A DNA stretch of 64,000 nucleotides from Actinomycetota bacterium (lineage in GTDB: Bacteria; Actinomycetota; Acidimicrobiia; Acidimicrobiales; Poriferisodalaceae). Shown in pieces: positions 16,936 to 24,084 of this stretch. Under the pieces are notes generated by a model that was given only the letters and a program-made list of their open reading frames with translations, did no database searches and was not told the origin of the DNA. Position 1 is the stretch's first letter. Each line of letters starts with the position of its first letter. The stretch lies in NCBI GenBank assembly GCA_014238065.1, contig JABABU010000026.1, positions 1 to 64,000 of the forward strand, read 5' to 3'. Position numbers and translations under genes: made by a program.

Positions 16936-17091
16936 TCAGTAGTTGGTCTCGAGGAGCTCGCTGTCGGCATGCCGGATCTCGGCGTCGGACTTCAACGCCC
17001 AACCAAGTAGTGCCGCGACTGCCGACATGCTCGCAACGATGATGAACGGCGCCAACAACAGCAACACCGCGATGATGACTCCTCCGACCAT
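16936..17091 (-). CDS. Small membrane protein, unknown function
   Basis: A 51-residue reading frame from ATG 17091. Residues 3-34 are strongly hydrophobic (VGGVIIAVLLLLAPFIIVAS and onward), forming one long or two short membrane helices, followed by a charged tail (LKSDAEIRHADSELLETNY). The upstream stop of the frame and the clean hydrophobic/charged split suggest a real protein. No family is recognised, and the 197 nt to its left up to the GlnR-like gene hold nothing convincing. Confidence 0.5.
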   Translation of the reverse strand: MVGGVIIAVLLLLAPFIIVASMSAVAALLGWALKSDAEIRHADSELLETNY

Positions 17092-17100
17092 TCGCTCAGG

Positions 17101-17445
17101 TTACCCGGCGTGGACGAAGGCTTCGATCTCGACAAGACCGCCGAGTGGGAGCGCCTTCACGCAGACGGCTGATCTTGCGGGAAGGTGATCGCCAAAGGCC
17201 TCGGCATAGATGCCGTTGATGACGGCGAAGTCGTTGATGTCGACCATGAAGACGGTGCATTTGGCGACGTCGGTGATAGTTGCTCCTGCCGATTCGATGA
17301 CGCTCTTCAGGTTCACGAGGGCTTGCCTGGCCTGAGCCTCGACACCATCTTCGAGCGACCCGTCTCTCACGCCGAGTTGTCCGGAGACGATGATCCACTC
17401 GCCAGCACGGTGATAGGCCGAGTAGTGGGCAACTGGGGTCGACAT
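17101..17445 (-). CDS. RidA-family enamine/imine deaminase
   Basis: A 114-residue RidA (YjgF/UK114) protein starting at ATG 17445, chosen because AAGGA lies about 7 nt upstream; the frame is open 33 codons further without family similarity. It carries the strand GEWIIVSGQLGVRDG, the helix EAQARQALVNLKSVIESAGA and the closing RSAVCVKALPLGGLVEIEAF with the active-site Arg and Glu. RidA hydrolyses reactive enamines from PLP enzymes. The Cys in the RSAVCVKAL strand is typical of many homologues. Confidence 0.92.
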   Translation of the reverse strand: MSTPVAHYSAYHRAGEWIIVSGQLGVRDGSLEDGVEAQARQALVNLKSVIESAGATITDVAKCTVFMVDINDFAVINGIYAEAFGDHLPARSAVCVKALPLGGLVEIEAFVHAG

Positions 17446-17562
17446 GAGCATGTCCTTCGAATCTTCGAGGCGGTCAGCCTGAGAATCTACAGCACACTCG
17501 CACCCCGTCGTTCCGTCCCCGAAGACCGTCGCGAGAGCAATCATTGTCGGAGACAGTTCGTG

Positions 17563-19104
17563 TCAGCGGGTCGGGATCACGGGCGGGCAGCCCGCTTCGA
17601 GCCACACCGCTGCAGCCACGGCCGCGAAGACAGCGTCAGATCCGTTGACCGGCGGGCGATCAGATTCGACGATCTCGACCTTGATCTGTGGAGTGTCGAT
17701 TGCCCGCAGGACTCCGAATGACCGAATGGTGAGATCATGCACTGTTCCCTGTTCGTCAACGGCGATCGACTCGGACCTGATCCAGCCCAGAGCCATGTGC
17801 GCTGCCCCGATGGCGTAGGACCGCAACACGACATCGTCGAGCGCCTGGCCGGCGTCGACCGTGATCCGAATCGCGCCATCGATGATCTTGGCCGTGGCAA
17901 TTCCGCCATCCGGCGCTCTGATCGATCCGACATGGCCGCGAAGACCGGCCAACGCAAGGTGAAGCTCCACCCAACCTGCACCTCGAATGGCGGCGGACGT
18001 GGGCGGCCCTGCAGCATCGACCTCCACAACGTCGATCGCGGGGCCAACAGCTCGGAGTATGTCGGCGATGCCGTGGGTGGCCGCCACTCGGACCTCGCCG
18101 GAACCATCGACCCGCAAGCCGATTGCCACCGGTGGACGCTTGGCGCCATTTCGAACAACCCATTCCCGGTCGGTGACCACGCGCACACTTCTGCCTCGCT
18201 CGTCGGCAATTCGGCGCGCCACTTCGCCGAGCCTCGAATGCGATTTGGCGCCGAACGCGCCGCCGTTGAGCAAGGGACCGACAGGCTCGCCACCTGGTTC
18301 GCACCAGACGGAGTCGGGCTCGAGGTAGGCAGGATCGACCCAACCCGTCTGCAGGGTGACAGCCCAGTCGCCCTCCGGAAGCGCGATGGGTGGGGTGGGT
18401 TCGAGCGTTGTTCGACGACCTTGGATCTTTCCGGCTGCGCTACGCGCCTCGAAGAGCGTCGCGGCCACCGCCCATCCTTCACCTGCCGGCACGGCAACGA
18501 GCGCATCAGCCGGCGCTATGTCGTCGGCAAAACCGCCGCGACCGAGCGCGACATCGGGCCCGACGCTCTGGTCGGCGCGACCCTCGAGAGTCGCCCTCTC
18601 GCCGGCCGCTGCGAAGTCGCGAACTGCAACGGTCGCTCCGCTGGCGACCGATACGGCCGCCTCCCTGATCGTCGTCCACCCGGTACAGCGGCAGAGGTGG
18701 GCCTGCAGCGCTCGACCGACCTGCGCATCATCGGTGAGGTCTCCGCCTTTGATGACGAGGCCCTCGAGTCGGCAGATGATGCCGGGCGTGCAGAAGCCGC
18801 ACTGGCTTGCACCCGATTCGCAGAATGCGCTCGCCCAGGCTTCAGCCCTTCCGGCGTCGAGGCCATCGACGGTGACGATCGATCGGCCTCGCATCCGCCG
18901 CACCGGCGTCACGCACGACACACGTGGCGCACCATCGACAAGCACGGTGCAGCACCCGCATTGGCCCTGCGGAGCGCAGCCGTCCTTCACTGACGTCACC
19001 CCCGCTTCGCGCAAGACGTCGAGCAAGGTCATGGCTTCATCGGTGACCGCGACCTGTCGCCCATCGACACTGATCTCGAAGACTCGGTCAATGCTGTCGG
19101 ACAC
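17563..19104 (-). CDS. Compact xanthine-dehydrogenase-family fusion: 2Fe-2S domains plus shortened molybdopterin-like domain
   Basis: A 513-residue protein from GTG 19104. Residues 1-75 are a plant-type [2Fe-2S] ferredoxin domain (C43, C49, C52, C64). Residues 85-150 are the second [2Fe-2S] domain (C102/C105 in QCGFCTPGIIC and C138/C140 in LCRCTGW). The remaining 350 residues resemble both ends of a molybdenum hydroxylase large subunit: GGAFGAKSHSR and AIRGAGW from its front, and AHMALGWIRSESIAVDEQG and FGVLRAIDTPQIKVEIVE from its end. The middle of the large subunit (normally over 700 residues) is missing, and the terminal GVGE catalytic Glu appears absent (VNGSDAVFAAV). It may be an electron-transfer or scaffold relic or a new variant. 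Confidence 0.75.
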   Translation of the reverse strand: MSDSIDRVFEISVDGRQVAVTDEAMTLLDVLREAGVTSVKDGCAPQGQCGCCTVLVDGAPRVSCVTPVRRMRGRSIVTVDGLDAGRAEAWASAFCESGASQCGFCTPGIICRLEGLVIKGGDLTDDAQVGRALQAHLCRCTGWTTIREAAVSVASGATVAVRDFAAAGERATLEGRADQSVGPDVALGRGGFADDIAPADALVAVPAGEGWAVAATLFEARSAAGKIQGRRTTLEPTPPIALPEGDWAVTLQTGWVDPAYLEPDSVWCEPGGEPVGPLLNGGAFGAKSHSRLGEVARRIADERGRSVRVVTDREWVVRNGAKRPPVAIGLRVDGSGEVRVAATHGIADILRAVGPAIDVVEVDAAGPPTSAAIRGAGWVELHLALAGLRGHVGSIRAPDGGIATAKIIDGAIRITVDAGQALDDVVLRSYAIGAAHMALGWIRSESIAVDEQGTVHDLTIRSFGVLRAIDTPQIKVEIVESDRPPVNGSDAVFAAVAAAVWLEAGCPPVIPTR

Positions 19105-19156
19105 AGATCACTCTCGCCGGTGGATAGCAGGCCTGAGCAGGCTACGTTCCCCAGCG

Positions 19157-20038
19157 ATGTCTGCTCCCCAGTTCGTCACACAACGCATCAACCGCCGTCG
19201 CTTCTTGACCGGCTTGACGATAATGGCAGGAACGGTCGCGATCGGCGGTTGCGGAGGCGGGACGGGTGCGCCGTCCATTTCTGCGTCTCGACTGTTCGAC
19301 CCTCGGGCGCTACGACCCGATGGCACGCCGCAGCGGATGGTGTGGGCCCTGTCAGATGTCGATGGCTACCTGGCTCGCACCGCACCAGACTCGATCACGG
19401 TGACGGCGGTGCAGAACGACATCACGGTGCTCGATGCTGTCTCGGTCGACGTTCACAGAGATGGGCTGCTGGTTCCCTACTATCCGGTCGAAATGGAGTT
19501 CGCCGACTCGTCGCCGGTCGAGTTCACCTTCGAGGCGAGCGGTCAGCAATTCGTCAGCTTCGTCGACGCTCGGGGCAGGGCTGACGACGGTCTTGTCGGT
19601 CGGAATGACACCATGCCAGCCGTCGCCACACCACTCTTCGATGACCCCCGTGGAAGTAGTCCTGTGTGCACGCGCTCACCTGAACAGTGCCCCTTCCACG
19701 ACATCTCGTTGGACGACGCACTGAGCGAGGGCCGACAGGTCATCATCAACATCAGCACGCCGGCGTTCTGCTCGAACCAGGTCGCGTGTGGACCTGGCCT
19801 CGAAGTGCTGATCGCGGAGGCGCCCGAGATCTCAGAGGACGTTGCCATCATCCACGCCGAGGTGTACACCGCACCGACTTCTACCGATCTCGGCGTTCCA
19901 GCGCCGATCATGGACGCGACAGGACTCTGGTTCGAACCAGCCCTCTATGTCATCGAGCGCGACGGCACCGTCGCCCAACGCCTCGATTTCATGTGGGACA
20001 CCGTCGACTTGCGAGCAACCATCGCGACCCTGTCCTGA
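19157..20038 (+). CDS. Tat-exported lipoprotein with a thioredoxin-like C-terminal domain
   Basis: A 293-residue protein starting at ATG 19157. The N-terminus has a twin-arginine motif (INRRRFLTG), a hydrophobic stretch and a lipobox-like IGGC at about residues 29-32, so it is probably exported folded by Tat and lipid-anchored. An Ig-like beta-rich region follows (residues 50-150). The C-terminal part has INISTPAFCSNQVACGP and looks like a thioredoxin-fold domain with a C-x6-C pair in place of CxxC. Function unknown; extracytoplasmic redox or metal handling is possible. Confidence 0.75.
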   Translation: MSAPQFVTQRINRRRFLTGLTIMAGTVAIGGCGGGTGAPSISASRLFDPRALRPDGTPQRMVWALSDVDGYLARTAPDSITVTAVQNDITVLDAVSVDVHRDGLLVPYYPVEMEFADSSPVEFTFEASGQQFVSFVDARGRADDGLVGRNDTMPAVATPLFDDPRGSSPVCTRSPEQCPFHDISLDDALSEGRQVIINISTPAFCSNQVACGPGLEVLIAEAPEISEDVAIIHAEVYTAPTSTDLGVPAPIMDATGLWFEPALYVIERDGTVAQRLDFMWDTVDLRATIATLS

Positions 20039-20062
20039 CCTGGGACAGAATCCGGAGAACAA

Positions 20063-20383
20063 TCAGCTGAAGCTGCTGCCACAGCCGCAGGTGCGGCTGG
20101 CGTTCGGGTTGTCGATGGCGAACCCTGAGCCCATGAGGCCGTCTTTGAAGTCGAGGGTTGCGCCGTCGAGAAGCTGGGCGCTCATGGGGTCCGACACGAC
20201 ATTGACTTCGCCGAAGCCGACTTTCATGTCGTCGTCGGCGAACTCGCTATCGAAGTACATCTCGTAGCTGAAGCCGGAGCATCCACCGGGGCGAACCGCG
20301 ACGCGAAGGGCGAGTTCCGCCTCACCTTCAGCTTCGATGAGTTCCTTGACCTTGTCTGCTGCAACATCAGTGAGCGTGATCAT
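20063..20383 (-). CDS. Iron-sulfur cluster carrier of the IscA/ErpA type
   Basis: A 106-residue A-type carrier from ATG 20383, preceded by GGAGG. The three conserved cysteines are present, one in RPGGCSGFSYEMYFD and two in the C-terminal RTCGCGSSFS. It carries nascent [2Fe-2S]/[4Fe-4S] clusters to target enzymes. It is divergent from the cluster-scaffold ATPase gene mrp, 97 nt away. The frame is open far upstream across mrp, but only this part is family-like. Confidence 0.95.
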   Translation of the reverse strand: MITLTDVAADKVKELIEAEGEAELALRVAVRPGGCSGFSYEMYFDSEFADDDMKVGFGEVNVVSDPMSAQLLDGATLDFKDGLMGSGFAIDNPNASRTCGCGSSFS

Positions 20384-20468
20384 CAGACCTCCGTAGCCGT
20401 CGACACGCATTCTATCCAATCCTGCCCATCGACCACAACAAGTCAACTTCAGAGGGAATTCCGGCCCG

Positions 20469-20474
20469 TAGGAT
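20469..20474 (+). promoter_or_regulatory. Probable leaderless -10 box of mrp (TAGGAT)
   Basis: TAGGAT lies exactly 6 nt before GTG 20481, with no ribosome binding site, consistent with transcription starting at the start codon. Confidence 0.5.
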
Positions 20475-20480
20475 GAAGTT

Positions 20481-21668
20481 GTGACCGACATGACCACACC
20501 GGTTTCCAGCGAGGACGTCATTGACGTGCTCAGAGGCGTCATGGACCCTGAGTTGGGCGACAACATCGTCGATCTCGGCATGGTCAGAGGTGCCGAGATC
20601 GTCGGGGGCCGCGTCGACATCACGATTGCGCTGACAACGGCGGGTTGTCCTCTGCGGGCAACAATCAAGTCCGACGTCGAGTGCCGGGTCGAGGTGTTGC
20701 CCGGGGTCGAGAAGGTCAAGCTCATCTGGGACGAACTGAATGCAGCTGAGAAGACCCGCGTCATGGAGCGGGCCAGGTCGCATGCGAGGGACAGAGCGTT
20801 GCCCACCAAGGTTCCTCCGATGACACGTGTGCTCGCCATTGCCTCCGGCAAGGGTGGGGTCGGCAAATCGTCGGTGACGGCGAACTTGGCGATGCAACTC
20901 GCTCGTAAAGGCTTCACCGTCGGCGTGATGGATGCCGACATCTGGGGCTTCTCGATCCCGAGAATGCTCGGTGTCGATGGTCGGCTCGAAGCCGTTGCCT
21001 CGGACAATGGCGATGGCAGGGGCGAGATCATCCCCGAAGAGGTCTCGAAGGAGCCCGGACTCCTGAAGATCGTGTCGACGGGACTCATGGTCGACACCGA
21101 AGAGACGGCACTGATGTGGCGGGGGCTGATGCTGGCCAAGGCGGTCGAGCAGTTCCTCCACGACGTCAAGTGGGGCGAGATGGACTATCTGCTCATCGAC
21201 ATGCCACCCGGCACGGGCGACGTGCAGATGGCATTGTCCCGACTACTCCCTCAGGCCGAGATGATCGTGGTCACCACACCAGCGCTGAGCGCACAGAAGG
21301 TCGCCGTCCGGGTGGCCGACATGGCTCGCAGATCGCACATGCCGATTTTGGGTGTCATCGAGAACATGAGTGCCTTCGTCGCTCCCGACGGTTCTCGGCA
21401 CGCGCTGCTCGGCGAGGGTGGAGGCGAACGCCTCGCTGCCGACCTCGGCATCCCACTCCTCGGTTCGGTTCCGCTCGAGCCGGCGGTTTCGGCTGGAGGC
21501 GATGAAGGCGACCCTGTGGTGACCAGGGACGATTCTGTGGCGGGCGCCGAGTTCCGAGCCATCACCGATCGCCTCGTCGAAAAGATCGCTCCCCCACGAA
21601 ACATGACCGGCTGTTCGGCTCACATGCTGAATGCTGTTGAGGCTGCGCTCGACGGCGTGGAACTCTGA
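20481..21668 (+). CDS. mrp: Mrp/ApbC/NBP35-family iron-sulfur carrier P-loop ATPase
   Basis: A 395-residue protein. Residues 1-95 are a MIP18/DUF59-like domain (DVLRGVMDPELGDNIVDLGMV, then TTAGCPLR). Residues 115-375 are the ATPase with the deviant Walker A SGKGGVGKSS, the switch DADIWGFSIPRMLG and DMPPGTGDVQ. The usual C-terminal CxxC of bridging-cluster Mrp is not seen; the last region has a single Cys (NMTGCSAHML) plus none in the ENMSAF segment, where the ENMS-Y/F motif is preserved. It probably assembles or delivers Fe-S clusters, next to the IscA/ErpA gene. Confidence 0.92.
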   Translation: MTDMTTPVSSEDVIDVLRGVMDPELGDNIVDLGMVRGAEIVGGRVDITIALTTAGCPLRATIKSDVECRVEVLPGVEKVKLIWDELNAAEKTRVMERARSHARDRALPTKVPPMTRVLAIASGKGGVGKSSVTANLAMQLARKGFTVGVMDADIWGFSIPRMLGVDGRLEAVASDNGDGRGEIIPEEVSKEPGLLKIVSTGLMVDTEETALMWRGLMLAKAVEQFLHDVKWGEMDYLLIDMPPGTGDVQMALSRLLPQAEMIVVTTPALSAQKVAVRVADMARRSHMPILGVIENMSAFVAPDGSRHALLGEGGGERLAADLGIPLLGSVPLEPAVSAGGDEGDPVVTRDDSVAGAEFRAITDRLVEKIAPPRNMTGCSAHMLNAVEAALDGVEL

Positions 21669-21671
21669 CCC

Positions 21672-22163
21672 ATGGCCCCAGTACTTCGGAACGTCACTGA
21701 AGCTGATCTCGGTCGGGTGCTCGCGATGAACAACGCTGCTGTTCCTGCCGTCAGCGCCCTCACCGAGGCTTCGCTCGACGACCTGGTCGGCTGGGCGCAC
21801 CAGTTCCTGGTCGTCGAAGACGCAGGCGATGTTGTCGCTCTACTCATCACCCTCTTACCAGGAACCGCGTACGACAGCATGAACTACGCCTGGTTCTGCG
21901 AGCAGTACGAGTCGTTCGGTTATGTCGACCGCATCGCCGTCGATCCCGCTGCTCACAGCAAGGGCATCGGCCGAATGCTGTACGACGACTACTCGTCAAG
22001 ATGCCGAGAGGCCGGCATCCCCCGTGTGTGCGCCGAGGTGAACACGAAGCCACGGAACGACCAGTCGCTTCGATTCCACGACCTCTACGGCTTCCGTCCC
22101 GTCGGGGAACAGGACACCGAAGGCGGCACCAAGTCCGTCGTCATGCTCGAACTGCCGCTGTAA
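21672..22163 (+). CDS. GNAT-family N-acetyltransferase
   Basis: A 163-residue acetyltransferase, 3 nt after mrp. The acetyl-CoA loop reads IAVDPAAHSKGIGRMLYDDY (Q/RxxGxG/A pattern as SKGIGR), with the terminal FHDLYGFRPVGEQ typical of amino-acid or small-molecule acetyltransferases (N-terminal VTEADLGRVLAMNNAAVPAV). The acceptor is unknown. It ends at a strong hairpin terminator. Confidence 0.88.
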   Translation: MAPVLRNVTEADLGRVLAMNNAAVPAVSALTEASLDDLVGWAHQFLVVEDAGDVVALLITLLPGTAYDSMNYAWFCEQYESFGYVDRIAVDPAAHSKGIGRMLYDDYSSRCREAGIPRVCAEVNTKPRNDQSLRFHDLYGFRPVGEQDTEGGTKSVVMLELPL

Positions 22164-22164
22164 C

Positions 22165-22185
22165 GATGACGGTGACACCGTCATC
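22165..22185. terminator. Bidirectional hairpin terminator between GNAT gene and fxsA
   Basis: GATGACGGTG (22165-22174) pairs perfectly with CACCGTCATC (22176-22185), a 10-bp stem. It lies between two convergent stop codons (22163 and 22191). There is no U-tract, common in high-GC actinomycetes. Confidence 0.75.
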
Positions 22186-22190
22186 ATGAG

Positions 22191-22649
22191 TCAACCGAGT
22201 TCGTCGGGATCGAGACCAGTCGGACGAGGATCGCTGGCTGTGGTGTCGTAGAAACCGGGCGGACTTCCAGGCCCGCCGACGCCGAACGACTGAACCCGGC
22301 CCTGGAACCGACGAGCAAGCATCGGCCGTACCACAGCCCTCACCGGTGGCAGAAGTAGGGCCAGACCAAGGGCGTCGGTGAGAAAACCAGGCGTCAACAT
22401 CAACGCTCCCGCGAACAGGATCATGCCTCCGTTCACCAACTCGGTCGTCGGCATCTCACCCTTCGACAGTTGCTGGGTGATCCGCCGCATGACGCCAAGG
22501 CCTTGGACCTTCACCAGCCAAGCACCGGCGACGCTGACCGCGATCAACAGGACGACCGTCGTGAGCACACCCATCGACGATCCGACCTGAAGGATGATCG
22601 CCAGTTCGACGATTGGCACGACGATGAACAACAGCAACAGCATCGGCAT
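22191..22649 (-). CDS. fxsA: FxsA family membrane protein
   Basis: A 152-residue protein with the FxsA layout: two closely spaced hydrophobic helices (residues about 2-19 and 26-47), the G-x-x-x-x-R-I-T-Q-Q-L loop, and two further hydrophobic segments (NGGMILFAGALMLTPGFLTD, then LALLLPPVRAVV). A soluble Gly/Pro-rich tail follows. FxsA lowers phage exclusion when overexpressed in E. coli; the natural role is unknown. A TACGCT box lies 6 nt before the ATG. Confidence 0.9.
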   Translation of the reverse strand: MPMLLLLFIVVPIVELAIILQVGSSMGVLTTVVLLIAVSVAGAWLVKVQGLGVMRRITQQLSKGEMPTTELVNGGMILFAGALMLTPGFLTDALGLALLLPPVRAVVRPMLARRFQGRVQSFGVGGPGSPPGFYDTTASDPRPTGLDPDELG

Positions 22650-22655
22650 GCATTG

Positions 22656-22661
22656 AGCGTA
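22656..22661 (-). promoter_or_regulatory. Probable leaderless -10 box of fxsA (TACGCT)
   Basis: Read on the minus strand, TACGCT is followed by 6 nt and the ATG at 22649. It sits in the 53-nt gap shared with the divergent selA. Confidence 0.45.
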
Positions 22662-22702
22662 GACCTACTCATTACCGACTCGCTCTCGTACCCTTGAGAC
22701 CT

Positions 22703-23947
22703 ATGCATCCGCCGTCTGTCGACAAGTTGGCGCGGTCGGTGACCAACACCGATCTGCCGCACCCGGTTCTGGTCGATGTGGCGCGCGAGGCCATCGCAGA
22801 CGGCGACCACGAGAACTTCAGATCGCGAGTTGTCGCCGCCGAACGAAGACTCCTTGACAGGGTCGTCAACGCAACCGGCGTCCTCTTGCACACCAACCTC
22901 GGCAGAGCACCGCTGGCGCATCACCAGAGCGCCGGATACTCGAGTCTGGAGCTCGATCTCGAAAGTGGCCGACGCGGTAGTCGTCAGAGTTCAGCAGCAA
23001 CGCTCCTGGCGAGAGCCGGTGGTGCCGAGGCGGCCGTCGTTGTCAACAACTGCGCCGCGGCGGTGACGCTCTCGTTAGCAGCCATCGCCGGGTCGGGGTC
23101 CGTTCCGGTGAGTCGAGGAGAGCTCGTCGAGATCGGTGGGGGCTTCAGAGTCCCGGATGTCATTGCGCAGTCGAGAGCGAAGCTCGTCGAGATCGGCACA
23201 ACCAATCGGACTCGCATCCAGGATGTTCGGCGAGCGCTCGACGAGCACGACGACGTCACAGCAGTGCTGAAGGTCCACCCCTCGAATTATCGGATGGAGG
23301 GCTTCACCGAATCAGTCGAGGTCCGCGAACTCGCCGACCTTGACGTTCCGATCCTGGTCGATCTCGGTTCGGGTCTCCTCGACGAAGCATGCCCATGGCT
23401 CGACAACGGTCGACCGAACTGGCTGGGCGACGAGCCAGCAGTGCGACAGACTCTCGAGCAAGGCGCCGATCTCGTAATGTTCTCCGGCGACAAGCTCCTC
23501 GGCGGTCCACAAGCCGGCATCATCGCCGGTCGCGCCGACCTGGTTGCCAAGTGCGCCAAGCATCCTCTGATGCGAGCATTCAGGCCCGGTTCGCTGGTGA
23601 TCTCGGCGCTGCAATCGGTTGCACTCGCATACCTCGATCGCCGTGGCAGCGACATCCCCTTCTGGTACATGGCGAGCCTCACGATCAGCGAACTGAAAGA
23701 TCGGGCCGCCGCCATCGGCGTCGGCGAAGTCGCAGAGATGGACGCAGCACCCGGTGGCGGCTCGCTTCCCACAGCCACCATCCCAAGCGCCGGTCTCGTT
23801 CTCGGCGGCGATCACTCTGCAGCCCTCCGAGCCGCGAACCCGCCGATCATCGCCAGGGTGAACGAGGATCGCACTCACCTCGACCTCCGAACGGTGTCAC
23901 CCGACGACGACGCCCACATCAAAGACGTCGTCGCTCACCTCTGCTGA
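22703..23947 (+). CDS. selA: L-seryl-tRNA(Sec) selenium transferase
   Basis: A 414-residue PLP enzyme that converts Ser-tRNA(Sec) to Sec-tRNA(Sec) with selenophosphate. Family marks are VNATGVLLHTNLGRAPL, the glycine-rich segment around VNNCAAAVTLSLAAI, and the PLP lysine in FSGDKLLGGPQAGII, preceded by VDLGSGLLDE. It is shorter than E. coli SelA (about 463 residues), mainly in the N-terminal tRNA-binding region. The start is ATG 22703; a TTG at 22694 is possible. It is followed by selB after 137 nt, and the tRNA gene is at 8.0 kb. Confidence 0.95.
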   Translation: MHPPSVDKLARSVTNTDLPHPVLVDVAREAIADGDHENFRSRVVAAERRLLDRVVNATGVLLHTNLGRAPLAHHQSAGYSSLELDLESGRRGSRQSSAATLLARAGGAEAAVVVNNCAAAVTLSLAAIAGSGSVPVSRGELVEIGGGFRVPDVIAQSRAKLVEIGTTNRTRIQDVRRALDEHDDVTAVLKVHPSNYRMEGFTESVEVRELADLDVPILVDLGSGLLDEACPWLDNGRPNWLGDEPAVRQTLEQGADLVMFSGDKLLGGPQAGIIAGRADLVAKCAKHPLMRAFRPGSLVISALQSVALAYLDRRGSDIPFWYMASLTISELKDRAAAIGVGEVAEMDAAPGGGSLPTATIPSAGLVLGGDHSAALRAANPPIIARVNEDRTHLDLRTVSPDDDAHIKDVVAHLC

Positions 23948-23964
23948 GGCGCAACGACGCTCTC

Positions 23965-24002
23965 GAGGATCTGGGTTGGAGTTCAAATCAGCTCAGATCC
24001 TT
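23965..24002 (+). other. Strong hairpin in the selA-selB intergenic region
   Basis: GAGGATCTG (23965-23973) pairs with CAGATCCTT (23994-24002), a 9-bp stem including one G-T pair, around a 20-nt loop that can form a further 5-bp inner stem with a bulged A (GGTTG with CAAATC). It lies 18 nt after the selA stop. It could be a selA terminator, an attenuator or a SECIS-like SelB-binding element; the sequence alone does not decide. Confidence 0.45.
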
Positions 24003-24072
24003 CGTCGACGTGGACCCGTCTCGAGCGGCATCAATTTGACCTGGGACTTGCGCGTACCGACCGCATCCTCCC

Positions 24073-24078
24073 TAGGGT
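24073..24078 (+). promoter_or_regulatory. Probable leaderless -10 box of selB (TAGGGT)
   Basis: TAGGGT ends exactly 6 nt before the GTG of selB at 24085. This suggests selB has its own leaderless promoter besides any read-through from selA. Confidence 0.45.
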
Positions 24079-24084
24079 TCTGGC

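Noticed and set aside
16745-17002. 85-residue minus-strand frame next to the GlnR-like gene
   Set aside because: Arg-rich shadow-type composition and no family; the smaller 51-residue membrane frame at 16936-17091 is more protein-like.
18356-19156. Long plus-strand frame before the Tat lipoprotein
   Set aside because: It is antisense to the xanthine-dehydrogenase-like gene, low-complexity and without homology; the real gene starts at ATG 19157 with a Tat signal.
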